A stretch of 13,789 nt of DNA from Bacilli bacterium (GTDB lineage: Bacteria; Bacillota_I; Bacilli_A; RFN20; CAG-826): positions 1-13,789 of the forward strand of contig JAFZLN010000155.1 in NCBI GenBank assembly GCA_017551465.1. The letters are read 5' to 3'. Positions within the stretch are counted from its first letter, which is position 1. Every line of letters begins with the position of its first letter. Positions 7,720-13,703 of this stretch are shown here, piece by piece. A program made the position numbers and the translations under genes. The notes under the pieces are model-generated. The model did no database searches. It was given only the letters and a program-made list of their open reading frames with translations, and was not told where the DNA came from.

Positions 7720-7751
7720 TTTAATTTCATTTAAGTTTATCTTCCTATGCT
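7720..7751 (+). promoter_or_regulatory. Candidate VTC-operon promoter with TTTAA direct repeats
   Basis: TTTAATTTCA (7720-7729) is followed directly by TTTAAGTTTA (7730-7739), a 10-bp direct repeat resembling the TTTAAGGT pair in front of the regulator gene. A -10-like TATGCT lies at 7746-7751. Transcription from it would begin near 7758, inside the loop of the upstream terminator, so the new message would carry only the 3' arm and escape termination. Promoter assignment is inference. Confidence 0.4.
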
Positions 7752-7783
7752 TAAGTTAGACAAAGAGCTAGGAAGATTTTTAT
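7739..7783 (+). terminator. Intrinsic terminator after the two-component operon
   Basis: ATCTTCCTA (7739-7747) pairs perfectly with TAGGAAGAT (7769-7777) across a 21-nt loop and is followed by TTTTATT. It lies 34 nt after the kinase stop and 36 nt before the VTC gene. It should end transcripts from the two-component operon, or act as an attenuator if read-through feeds the next operon. Confidence 0.75.
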
Positions 7784-7818
7784 TAACCACTCTTTTGTTT
7801 ATAGGATAGGAGGCTTAA

Positions 7819-8562
7819 ATGGACGCTATTACCATGATGCAACGTATCGAAATGAAGTTCATCCTCACTAAGGACCAATTAGTGGCTTTTAAAAATGCCC
7901 TTACTGGTCATATGGAAGTTGATCAATATGGTAAAACCTCTATTGCCTCTATTTATTATGACACTCCTGATTATTATTTAATCAGAACATCAATAGATAA
8001 GCCTCTTTACAAAGAAAAGATTAGATTAAGATCTTATGGCTTAGCTAATGATAAACACCAAGTCTATTTAGAACTTAAAAGAAAAGTTGATGGCTTTGTG
8101 TATAAAAGAAGAATAGCGCTTAATGAAGATACCGCAGTTTCTTTTATTAACAAAGATGCAGTGGACATGAAAGATGACCAAGTATCTCATGAGCTTACCT
8201 ACTTCCGTGACCATTTTAAAAGTTTAGAACCAAAAATCATGATTATCTATGATAGAACATCCTATGCAGAAGTAGATGGCAATATCAGATTAACCATTGA
8301 TGAAGCACCAAGATACCGCACTCATGATTTAAATCTTCATACCAATATGGAAGGAGATCTTCTCTTACCATCTGGTAGTGCAATTTTAGAAATTAAAGTG
8401 CAACAAGAACTACCTCTTTGGTTAGTGAAAATCTTAAGTGAATATAAAATCTATAAAACAAGTTTTTCTAAAGTCGGTACAGCATACAAAATGATGACCG
8501 CAAATATGAATCAACAACAAGAAAGGAGACTAGCCCATGAACTCGTTATTCAACATGCTTAG
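7819..8562 (+). CDS. VTC-domain polyphosphate polymerase-like protein
   Basis: A 247-residue protein consisting only of a VTC domain, the fold of the yeast Vtc4 polymerase that makes polyphosphate from ATP; it has no SPX domain and no membrane helix. Family landmarks are RIEMKF near the start (R9, E11, K13), SIYYDTPDY (44-52), KIRLRSYG with R69 and R71, YLELKRKVDGFVYKRR (83-98) and AILEIKV with E191 and K193. These basic and acidic tunnel residues correspond to the nucleotide/polyphosphate-binding positions of the family, so catalysis is plausible. AGGAGG at 7808-7813 sets the start. The end overlaps the DUF4956 gene by 26 nt. In Bacillota and actinobacteria such proteins often sit with DUF4956 and CotH or beta-helix surface proteins, as here. 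The product (polyphosphate or another polyanion) is untested for bacterial members of this type. Confidence 0.9.
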   Translation: MDAITMMQRIEMKFILTKDQLVAFKNALTGHMEVDQYGKTSIASIYYDTPDYYLIRTSIDKPLYKEKIRLRSYGLANDKHQVYLELKRKVDGFVYKRRIALNEDTAVSFINKDAVDMKDDQVSHELTYFRDHFKSLEPKIMIIYDRTSYAEVDGNIRLTIDEAPRYRTHDLNLHTNMEGDLLLPSGSAILEIKVQQELPLWLVKILSEYKIYKTSFSKVGTAYKMMTANMNQQQERRLAHELVIQHA

Positions 8563-9235
8563 TAATGTCGATAAAGTTGTTATCGCTTTAATTATCGTGG
8601 CTATTGCCTTTGTTATCTCAATGCTATTTACATTAGTCATCTCATTAAAAATGAGAGGCACTAAAAGTTTCTTTATTACAAGCGCGATTATGCCAATGAT
8701 TGTGGCGGCTGTTGTATCAATGGTATCAATCTTCTTAGATGATACAACTTCAGGAGCGGTGAGAATTGCTACCTTAGCAGTGGCTCTTGGCTTAGTAAGA
8801 TTTAGAAGCGCTAACGCTAAAGCGGAAGAATTATTACTCTTATTTGCGGGTATTGCCATTGGTCTAGTCTGTGGCTTAGGTTATGTCGTATTTGCCACTA
8901 TATTAGCTACCTTCATCGCTATTCTTTATCTCTTACTTACAAGCGTTAACTTATTTAACGGTAAGAGATTCGATGACGAAAAGATGCTTAAAATCACTAT
9001 TCCAGAATCTCTTGAATATAAAGAAGTATTCGATGATACATTTGCCCATTATCTAAAGAGCAATGAACTTATAGAAGTTAAAACAACTGGCATGGGATCA
9101 CTTTTTAAACTCTCATACAAGATTGAATTAAAGAACAAAAAAGAAGAAAAAGCGTTCATTGATGAACTTAGAACTAAGAATGGTAATTTAGAAATCTCGA
9201 TCTTACCATTCGTTGGAGAAGATAAAACATTATAA
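8537..9235 (+). CDS. DUF4956 family membrane protein
   Basis: A 232-residue integral membrane protein. Hydrophobic helices lie near residues 13-37, 44-67 and 97-137 (long enough for two helices). Between them is SGAVRIATLAVALGLVRFRSANAKAEELLLLFAGIAIGLVCG, matching the DUF4956 hallmark (G-A-x-G-x-VRFR ... A-x-G-x-x-CG). The C-terminal 90 residues form a soluble, probably cytoplasmic alpha/beta domain. The function of DUF4956 is not established. Constant pairing with VTC-domain proteins suggests it is the membrane partner or channel that receives the polymer, a role built into one protein in the yeast VTC complex; this is inference. AAGGAGA at 8523-8529 lies inside the VTC coding sequence and sets the ATG at 8537, so the two genes overlap by 26 nt and are probably translationally coupled. 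The lipoprotein follows after 17 nt. Confidence 0.88.
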   Translation: MNSLFNMLSNVDKVVIALIIVAIAFVISMLFTLVISLKMRGTKSFFITSAIMPMIVAAVVSMVSIFLDDTTSGAVRIATLAVALGLVRFRSANAKAEELLLLFAGIAIGLVCGLGYVVFATILATFIAILYLLLTSVNLFNGKRFDDEKMLKITIPESLEYKEVFDDTFAHYLKSNELIEVKTTGMGSLFKLSYKIELKNKKEEKAFIDELRTKNGNLEISILPFVGEDKTL

Positions 9236-9252
9236 AAGGAGGAATTAAAGTT

Positions 9253-11496
9253 ATGAAAAATAAGAAACTATTTTTATTACCTTGTACACTCTTTTTAGCA
9301 TTATCTATTTCCGCTTGCGGAAATATCGTCACTCCATCAAATAGTCATAATCCAAGCCATAGCTATAGCGAAACTGAAGTCAGTGGCGTTTCTCTTAACT
9401 ATGACACCTTATCCATGCAAGTGGGTAAAACCGTAGTGTTAACCGCGACGGTTACTCCAGATACCGCTTTAAACAAAGAAGTATCTTGGACAAGTAGTAA
9501 CTCTAGTGTGGCCACCGTTAGTAACGGTGCCATCACCGCCATTAAAGAAGGTACTACTGTTATTACAGTCACCACTAAAGATGGTGGATTTACAGCTACA
9601 TGTGTTTTAACAGTTGTTGCTAAAGATGAGGATGAAGAGCCATATAAACCCGATGAAACAGATACATCTATCTACTTCATTACTTCTAAAACATTAAATA
9701 ATGGTACATATGATTCTAGTGAGGATGAATATACCTTCTCCGTTAATCAAAACTATAAGCAAATCTATGTTAACGCTCCGGATAAATCAATCGTTATCGA
9801 GCTCAATGGTGTCACTATTGAAAATGGTACTGATGCCCCTATCTATGTAGAAGACTGCGAAGGAATTGATATCTCTGCGAAAAAGAACACAGTTAACTAT
9901 GTTAAAGATAAAAGAACATCCTTAGCGGGTGAATCATATAAAGGTGCGATTTATGTCGCGAATGGCGACTTAAAACTTAAAGGCACAGGTACCTTAAATA
10001 TTGAATCTACTTACTATAACGGCATCCATTGTAAGGATGATGTTAAAGTCCAAAAACAGACACTAAATATTACCGCTCCAGGACATGGTATTAAAGGTAA
10101 CGATAGTGTGACAATTACCAGTGGCACAATCGACATATCTTGTGGTGGAGATGGCCTACATACCGATAATAGTGATATCTCTAATAAAGGCAATCAAAAA
10201 GGTGATGTCACCATTAATGGTGGTACCTTAACAATTAACTCTTGGAGTGACGCTATTCAAGCAGCTTATAACGCTGTTGTTGATCAAGCTGATGATACGG
10301 TTCCAACAGTCGTTGTAGCTAAAACAAATAAGTATTCTTCTTATACTGGTGATACAGTCTCAACAAGTACCACTAACTTCTATTTAAGAATGAATTCAAC
10401 TACCTACTCTAATGGCAACTATAACTATGCTGCCTATATCGATGGTAACTGGTATCCAGCAACCTATAAAGGCACACAAAGTGAAGGTGGCCAACAACCT
10501 GGTGGTGGCTTCCCAGGTGGTGGCGGAGGCGGTAGTCGTAGTTACTACATCTACCAATTAGATAAACCAGCGGGCGCGACAAGTTTCACCTTATATCGCT
10601 TTAATAAAGGCGCGGAATACTCACAAGAAAACTATGTTGCTAAGAGTGACGCTAAAGCTTTCAATAGTGCTTACGATATGGTAACAATTTCCGTTAATAA
10701 TAAAACAATCAGCTTTTCAAGCTGGAGTAACTACTCATCAGGCAACTCTAATGGTGCGGATGTCTCTGCAAAAGGCATCAAAGCAGAGAATGAAATCTAT
10801 ATCAAAAAAGGCACCATTGATATCAAAGCCTATGATGATGCAGTACACGCAAATAATGATGGTGTTATCGAAAACGGTAACTCCCCATTAGGCAACGTCA
10901 ATGTCAGTGGTGGTTCTCTTACTTTAGAAGCTAGTGATGATGGCATGCACGCTGATGGAATCATGAATATCAGTGGTGGTGAAATCAATGTTAAAACCGC
11001 TTATGAAGGCTTAGAAGCAAACGTCTTCAATGTCAGTGGTGGCTCCTCATATGTCTATGCCACAGATGATGGCATGAACGCGACTAAAGGCAAATCAAGT
11101 CCTGCTATTAATGTCAGTGGTGGTTTACTTGATGTTGAAGTTCCAACGAGCGGCGATACCGATGGTATCGATAGTAATGGCACATACACCCAAACAGGTG
11201 GTGTTGTGATAGTTAAAGGTCCAGGTAATGCTGGTGGTAATAATTTCGGTGCAGCAGCTTTAGATACTGATGGAAACGTTAGTATCAGCGATGGCACATT
11301 GATCATCTTTGGTGGTATGGAAAAGACTCCGACAACTAATTCCTCTATCACCAAGACACTAGTGACATCTAATACTGTATCAACAGGTAGTCACAGTGTC
11401 GCATTCCCAAATAGCATCAGCTATTCAACGACCCTTAAAACTTCCTCACGCGGGCTCCTAGTCTATAGTGCACTAGGAACCGCTACGCTGAAATAA
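9253..11496 (+). CDS. Surface lipoprotein: Ig-like (BIG_2) domain plus Cthe_2159-like beta-helix
   Basis: A 747-residue exported lipoprotein. The signal peptide ends in the lipobox SISAC with lipidated Cys22. A bacterial Ig-like group 2 domain follows at about 44-125 (VSLNYDTLSMQVGKTVVLTATV ... VSWTSSNSSVATVSNG, then an acidic linker). The rest resembles the Cthe_2159 carbohydrate-binding family: right-handed beta-helix turns with recurring SGGxLxI/V, DDGMHAD and GIDSNG motifs, rich in Asp as expected for Ca2+-binding coils. A glycine-rich insert (QQPGGGFPGGGGGGSRS, about residues 414-430) splits the helix, a common trait of this family. Four in-frame DNA repeats of AATRTCAGTGGTGG (about 10909-11125) show how turns were duplicated. 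AGGAGG at 9237-9242 supports the start. It is the last gene of the VTC/DUF4956 operon and is followed by a terminator. Binding of acidic polysaccharide or of the operon's polyanion product is possible but unproven. Confidence 0.88.
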   Translation: MKNKKLFLLPCTLFLALSISACGNIVTPSNSHNPSHSYSETEVSGVSLNYDTLSMQVGKTVVLTATVTPDTALNKEVSWTSSNSSVATVSNGAITAIKEGTTVITVTTKDGGFTATCVLTVVAKDEDEEPYKPDETDTSIYFITSKTLNNGTYDSSEDEYTFSVNQNYKQIYVNAPDKSIVIELNGVTIENGTDAPIYVEDCEGIDISAKKNTVNYVKDKRTSLAGESYKGAIYVANGDLKLKGTGTLNIESTYYNGIHCKDDVKVQKQTLNITAPGHGIKGNDSVTITSGTIDISCGGDGLHTDNSDISNKGNQKGDVTINGGTLTINSWSDAIQAAYNAVVDQADDTVPTVVVAKTNKYSSYTGDTVSTSTTNFYLRMNSTTYSNGNYNYAAYIDGNWYPATYKGTQSEGGQQPGGGFPGGGGGGSRSYYIYQLDKPAGATSFTLYRFNKGAEYSQENYVAKSDAKAFNSAYDMVTISVNNKTISFSSWSNYSSGNSNGADVSAKGIKAENEIYIKKGTIDIKAYDDAVHANNDGVIENGNSPLGNVNVSGGSLTLEASDDGMHADGIMNISGGEINVKTAYEGLEANVFNVSGGSSYVYATDDGMNATKGKSSPAINVSGGLLDVEVPTSGDTDGIDSNGTYTQTGGVVIVKGPGNAGGNNFGAAALDTDGNVSISDGTLIIFGGMEKTPTTNSSITKTLVTSNTVSTGSHSVAFPNSISYSTTLKTSSRGLLVYSALGTATLK
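10906..11126 (+). repeat. In-frame beta-helix turn repeats in the lipoprotein gene
   Basis: AATGTCAGTGGTGG or its one-base variant AATATCAGTGGTGG recurs four times (near 10909, 10966, 11029 and 11111), encoding N-V/I-SGG at the start of successive helix turns. Spacing is 57-82 nt. This marks internal duplication of the surface domain. Confidence 0.7.
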
Positions 11497-11520
11497 TCAG
11501 CGAATTCCTTTCTCTCTTAG

Positions 11521-11553
11521 AAAAGGCCGCTTCGGTGGCCTTTTCGCTTGCTT
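11521..11553 (+). terminator. Intrinsic terminator of the VTC/DUF4956/lipoprotein operon
   Basis: AAAAGGCCGC (11521-11530) pairs with GTGGCCTTTT (11535-11544) around a TTCG loop closed by C-G, the very stable UUCG tetraloop, with one G-U pair. The T-run is part of the stem, and the hairpin could also work on the minus strand because its left arm starts with AAAA. A smaller hairpin CGCTGA-AATAA-TCAGCG (11486-11502) lies over the stop codon. Confidence 0.85.
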
Positions 11554-11782
11554 CTAAATATATAAAAAGAAAGTGCGCACATGCCTGCGCCTACACACTC
11601 CTGCGCTCACAAAATACAAATAATTAATAAATAATGAAAAAATAATGATAAAAATAGGTAAAAAATATATAAAAAAACAATTAATTTAAAATATTTATAA
11701 AATTTTTTGAAATAAAAAAGTTAGATATAATCAAAGAAAAATATCATATATAAAAAATAATTAAAAAAATTTTAAAAAAGTG
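11545..11782. other. Gene-free AT-rich spacer with a short GC-rich patch
   Basis: No ORF with coding character is seen. Near the left end a patch holds the palindrome GTGCGCAC (11573-11580) and two CCTGCGC copies (11584-11590, 11600-11606). From about 11610 to 11782 the sequence is almost only A and T, with long A-runs, as often seen upstream of strongly expressed RNA genes (UP-element-like, curved DNA). Roles are inferred from composition only. Confidence 0.5.
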
Positions 11783-11816
11783 TTGCAATAATTTTTAATA
11801 AAGCGCATACTATAAT
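11783..11816 (+). promoter_or_regulatory. Promoter of the large structured RNA
   Basis: TTGCAA (11783-11788) resembles a -35 box. A perfect TATAAT is at 11811-11816, but the spacer to it is 22 nt; the overlapping CATACT (11806-11811) has the ideal 17-nt spacer and matches 4 of 6 consensus positions. The A/T-only tract immediately upstream would act as an UP element. Start of transcription is expected near 11816-11823. Confidence 0.6.
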
Positions 11817-11874
11817 AACCCACCCGGGAAACCGAGTGAGTAAGATTATAAGAATTGATAGATTCTTATATATC

Positions 11875-12070
11875 TTAAGACCAGATAAATCAATCAACGC
11901 AGGTATCTAAGTTGCTAAAGCGTTTCCAAGATTAAAGAAAAAGTTTGGATCAATGATTGTACTGGCAGATTGGTTCTCGAATCAATCAAGGGCAAATCCT
12001 CCCTGTTCCAGTGGATGCTGAATTAGAGTTTGACAGCGTAAACCCACCGCCCGACAAGATCGAAGAGGAT
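11875..12070 (+). repeat. Structured RNA module, copy 1
   Basis: Order of elements: TAAGACCAGATAAATCAA; hairpin AACGC/GCGTT; GATTAAAG (11930-11937) in the loop of TCCAA/TTGGA; TCAATGAT; hairpin GATTGGTT-CTCG-AATCAATC (11968-11987); GGGCAAAT; then a compound domain. That domain is closed by ATCCTC (11996-12001) with GAGGAT (12065-12070). Inside are GTGG/CCAC (12011-12014 with 12044-12047) and ATGCTG/CAGCGT, around a loop with TTAGAGTTT. GTAAA and CACCGCCCGACA follow. Confidence 0.75.
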
Positions 12071-12190
12071 GATGAAGGTCAATAACCCATCAACACCCCA
12101 CATTCAGGCTAAAGCAACTCAAAACCTGAAATAAGCTAACTGGTCAGTAATGGCACAGAGAGTGAATGGGCGAAAACTTAGCCTTAAAAA

Positions 12191-12369
12191 GTAAGACGAT
12201 CACCACTAAAACGACGTTGATAGTAAGGCTCTGGGATTAAAGTTCCCAGTCAATGATCGCAAAGGCTGGAAATCCGCAAGGAAATCCAAACGGCAAACCT
12301 CACTGCTACAGTGGTCGCTGAGTTAGAGTTTAACAGCGTAAAACCACCGCCGGACACAAGACAAAGAGG
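12191..12369 (+). repeat. Structured RNA module, copy 2
   Basis: Same order as copy 1: GTAAGACGATCACC; GATTAAAG (12235-12242) in the loop of CTGGGA/TCCCAG; TCAATGAT; hairpin TGGA-AA-TCC-GCAA-GGA-AA-TCCA (12267-12288); CGGCAAA. The domain is closed by CCTC (12298-12301) with GAGG (12366-12369). It contains GTGG/CCAC (12311-12314 with 12344-12347) and CGCTG/CAGCG around a TTAGAGTTT loop, then GTAAA and CACCGCCGGACA. The domain is offset by exactly 300 nt from copy 1. Confidence 0.75.
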
Positions 12370-12489
12370 GAAAAACAAAGCGAGTTAGAGAAAACCTAAC
12401 CGCAAAGCCTAAATCTCATTGCTCAACCTAACGTGAGATGATAGTAAGAGAACCCAGATGGAAATCTTACAAAGAAAAGGCCTAAAGAA

Positions 12490-12692
12490 CTTAAGACTAG
12501 ATAAGTCAACCACTTCCCGTAACTGATTCGGGAACCTCGAAGGATTAAAGAGCCGTCGTTAACTGGTTGCACTAGCAAAGAACCATTAGCAATAGTGGTT
12601 ATCGGTACGATCCCACCTGACTAGCAATAGTCACCGGCATCTGCGTTAAAGCTTGGCAGAGTAAACCCGGCACCGGACATGACGAAGAGGAT
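12490..12692 (+). repeat. Structured RNA module, copy 3
   Basis: TTAAGACTAGATAAGTCAA (compare copy 1); hairpin TTCCCG/CGGGAA (12514-12534); GATTAAAG (12543-12550); hairpin AACCATTA-GCAA-TAGTGGTT; then a domain closed by ATCC (12610-12613) with GGAT (12689-12692). Inside, CCGG/CCGG (12634-12637 with 12667-12670) replaces GTGG/CCAC, and TCTGC/GCAGA replaces CGCTG/CAGCG. The loop keeps TTAAAGCTT, and GTAAA and CACCGGACA follow. Helices are kept while sequence changes, which supports the fold. Confidence 0.75.
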
Positions 12693-12823
12693 GAAAGCCC
12701 TAAAGTAAATAACTTAGGGAAGCTGGCCATTAATGCGCTACTCAGTTCAAAACGCATTTTAACAAGAAGCATCACCAGCCAATAGAGCTTAACTTGGGTA
12801 TCCAGTAATGGGTACAACGGTTC

Positions 12824-12860
12824 AAAAGAAGGAAGCGGAATTGTCCGCTTCTTTCTTTTT
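12824..12860 (+). terminator. Strong intrinsic terminator of the large RNA
   Basis: A 16-bp stem with a single G-U pair (12824-12839 with 12844-12859) around an ATTG loop; core GAAGCGGA/TCCGCTTC. It ends in CTTTCTTTTT. It marks the 3' end of the RNA and separates it from the acyltransferase gene starting 15 nt later. Confidence 0.9.
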
Positions 12861-12870
12861 ATGCTAAACT
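12841..12870 (+). promoter_or_regulatory. Candidate acyltransferase promoter inside the RNA terminator
   Basis: TTGTCC (12841-12846) and TAAACT (12865-12870) are 18 nt apart, and TGC directly before TAAACT forms an extended -10. The start of transcription would fall at about 12876-12878, on the start codons themselves. The -35 half lies in the terminator hairpin. Confidence 0.35.
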
Positions 12871-12874
12871 TTTA

Positions 12875-13702
12875 ATGATGTATAATCCTCATTCCACAAA
12901 ATATAACTATCCAGAATATACTGACCAACATTATTTAGTGATCAAAAAGAATGATGGGACAGTTTTCGATGAAAACTATCCATATTTTAATAATTCTAAA
13001 GGCTTTAGATTTAAAAAATGGTGGGTACGTGTATTACTTAACTTAATTGTTTTCCCAATATGCCCAATCTATATGGGGCTTAGAATAAAAGGTAGAAAAA
13101 ACCTCAAAAAGTATAAAAGTGAACTAAGCAATGGCGCTATTACAGTCTCTAATCACGTTCATATGTGGGACTATATCACAGTGATGAAAGCACTACGTCC
13201 AAGACATACACATGTTTTAGTGTGGGCCCCTAATGTGAGAGGTGAAAGTGGACCTCTAGTAAGATTAGTGGGTGGTATCCCTATTCCTGATTGTGATTTA
13301 AATGGTAAAGTTGCCTGTAATAAAGCAGTAGAACAATATCTAAAAGATGGAGGATGGTTACAAATATACGCCGAAGGTAGCATGTGGGAATGCTATCCAT
13401 ATATTAGACCATTCCATACAGGCGCTGCCTCTTTAGCGTGTCGTCTTAATAAACCAGTCCTACCTATTGGTTTCTCTTTTAGAAAACCTTCTTGGATAAG
13501 GCGTCATATATTTAAACAAGAAGTCGCTATTACCTTAACAGTGGGTACACCTTTATATAAAGATGATTCCTTACCAGAAAGTGAACAAAGAATAGATTTG
13601 ACCAAAAGAATGCATCATGCAGTATGCTTACTTTCTGATGTAGATCCTAAAGATAACCCATATCCAGAAATCTTTAATAAGAATAAAAAAGTTAACGTAT
13701 AA
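12875..13702 (+). CDS. PlsC-type lysophospholipid (1-acylglycerol-3-phosphate) acyltransferase
   Basis: A 275-residue membrane-associated acyltransferase of the PlsC/LPLAT family, which transfers an acyl chain to lysophosphatidic acid or a related acceptor. The catalytic HX4D motif is NHVHMWD with H94 and D99. The acceptor-binding motif is YAEGSMW (E167, G168, S169), and KPVLPIGFSF matches the conserved family block IV. A hydrophobic stretch at about 50-70 precedes the catalytic motif. EGS-MW instead of the usual EGTRS and a 40-residue N-terminal extension are unlike housekeeping PlsC, so another acceptor is possible. Two ATGs (12875 and 12878) are in frame; neither has a Shine-Dalgarno sequence, and a -10-like box sits just upstream, suggesting leaderless translation. 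The gene follows the large RNA's terminator by 15 nt. Confidence 0.85.
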   Translation: MMYNPHSTKYNYPEYTDQHYLVIKKNDGTVFDENYPYFNNSKGFRFKKWWVRVLLNLIVFPICPIYMGLRIKGRKNLKKYKSELSNGAITVSNHVHMWDYITVMKALRPRHTHVLVWAPNVRGESGPLVRLVGGIPIPDCDLNGKVACNKAVEQYLKDGGWLQIYAEGSMWECYPYIRPFHTGAASLACRLNKPVLPIGFSFRKPSWIRRHIFKQEVAITLTVGTPLYKDDSLPESEQRIDLTKRMHHAVCLLSDVDPKDNPYPEIFNKNKKVNV

Positions 13703-13703
13703 C

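Larger units (their letters stand above)
11820..12860 (+). ncRNA. Large ornate structured non-coding RNA, about 1.04 kb, family unassigned
   Basis: A segment of roughly balanced base composition (29 of 60 bases are G/C at 12241-12300) stands out from an almost pure A/T flank. It lies between a promoter and a strong terminator and has no convincing ORF on either strand. Hairpins occur along its whole length: 11821-11838 (GAAA loop, one mismatch), 11842-11879, 11896-11924, 11968-11987, 12070-12092, 12103-12130, 12180-12230, 12231-12249, 12267-12288 (GCAA loop), 12384-12400, 12413-12439, 12444-12470, 12514-12534, 12581-12600 (GCAA), 12618-12633 (GCAA), 12698-12719, 12722-12779 and 12798-12815. 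Three diverged copies of one module repeat every 300 nt or so, with compensatory changes. It resembles the large-RNA classes OLE, GOLLD and ROOL in character, but I cannot match it to any of them by sequence; it is longer than OLE or ROOL as I know them. Function is unknown. Confidence 0.82.

Noticed and set aside
11055..11354. A 99-codon minus-strand frame within the lipoprotein gene
   Set aside because: It is an antisense shadow of the repeat-rich beta-helix coding sequence, without a start signal or motif.
11968..11987. TGGTTCTCGAATCA as a tRNA T-arm
   Set aside because: It resembles a T-arm (GGTTCGAATC) but has no acceptor, anticodon or D-arm at the required distances, and it fits better as a module 1 hairpin with a CTCG loop.
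11875..12692. The 300-nt repeats as a CRISPR array or tandem DNA repeat
   Set aside because: There are only three diverged copies of long modules, with helices conserved but sequence changed, and no short identical repeats or uniform spacers.
12599..12817. A 72-codon open frame on the minus strand inside the RNA block
   Set aside because: It runs antisense through the conserved module 3 stems, has no ribosome binding site or recognisable motif, and its composition follows the RNA structure instead of codon usage.
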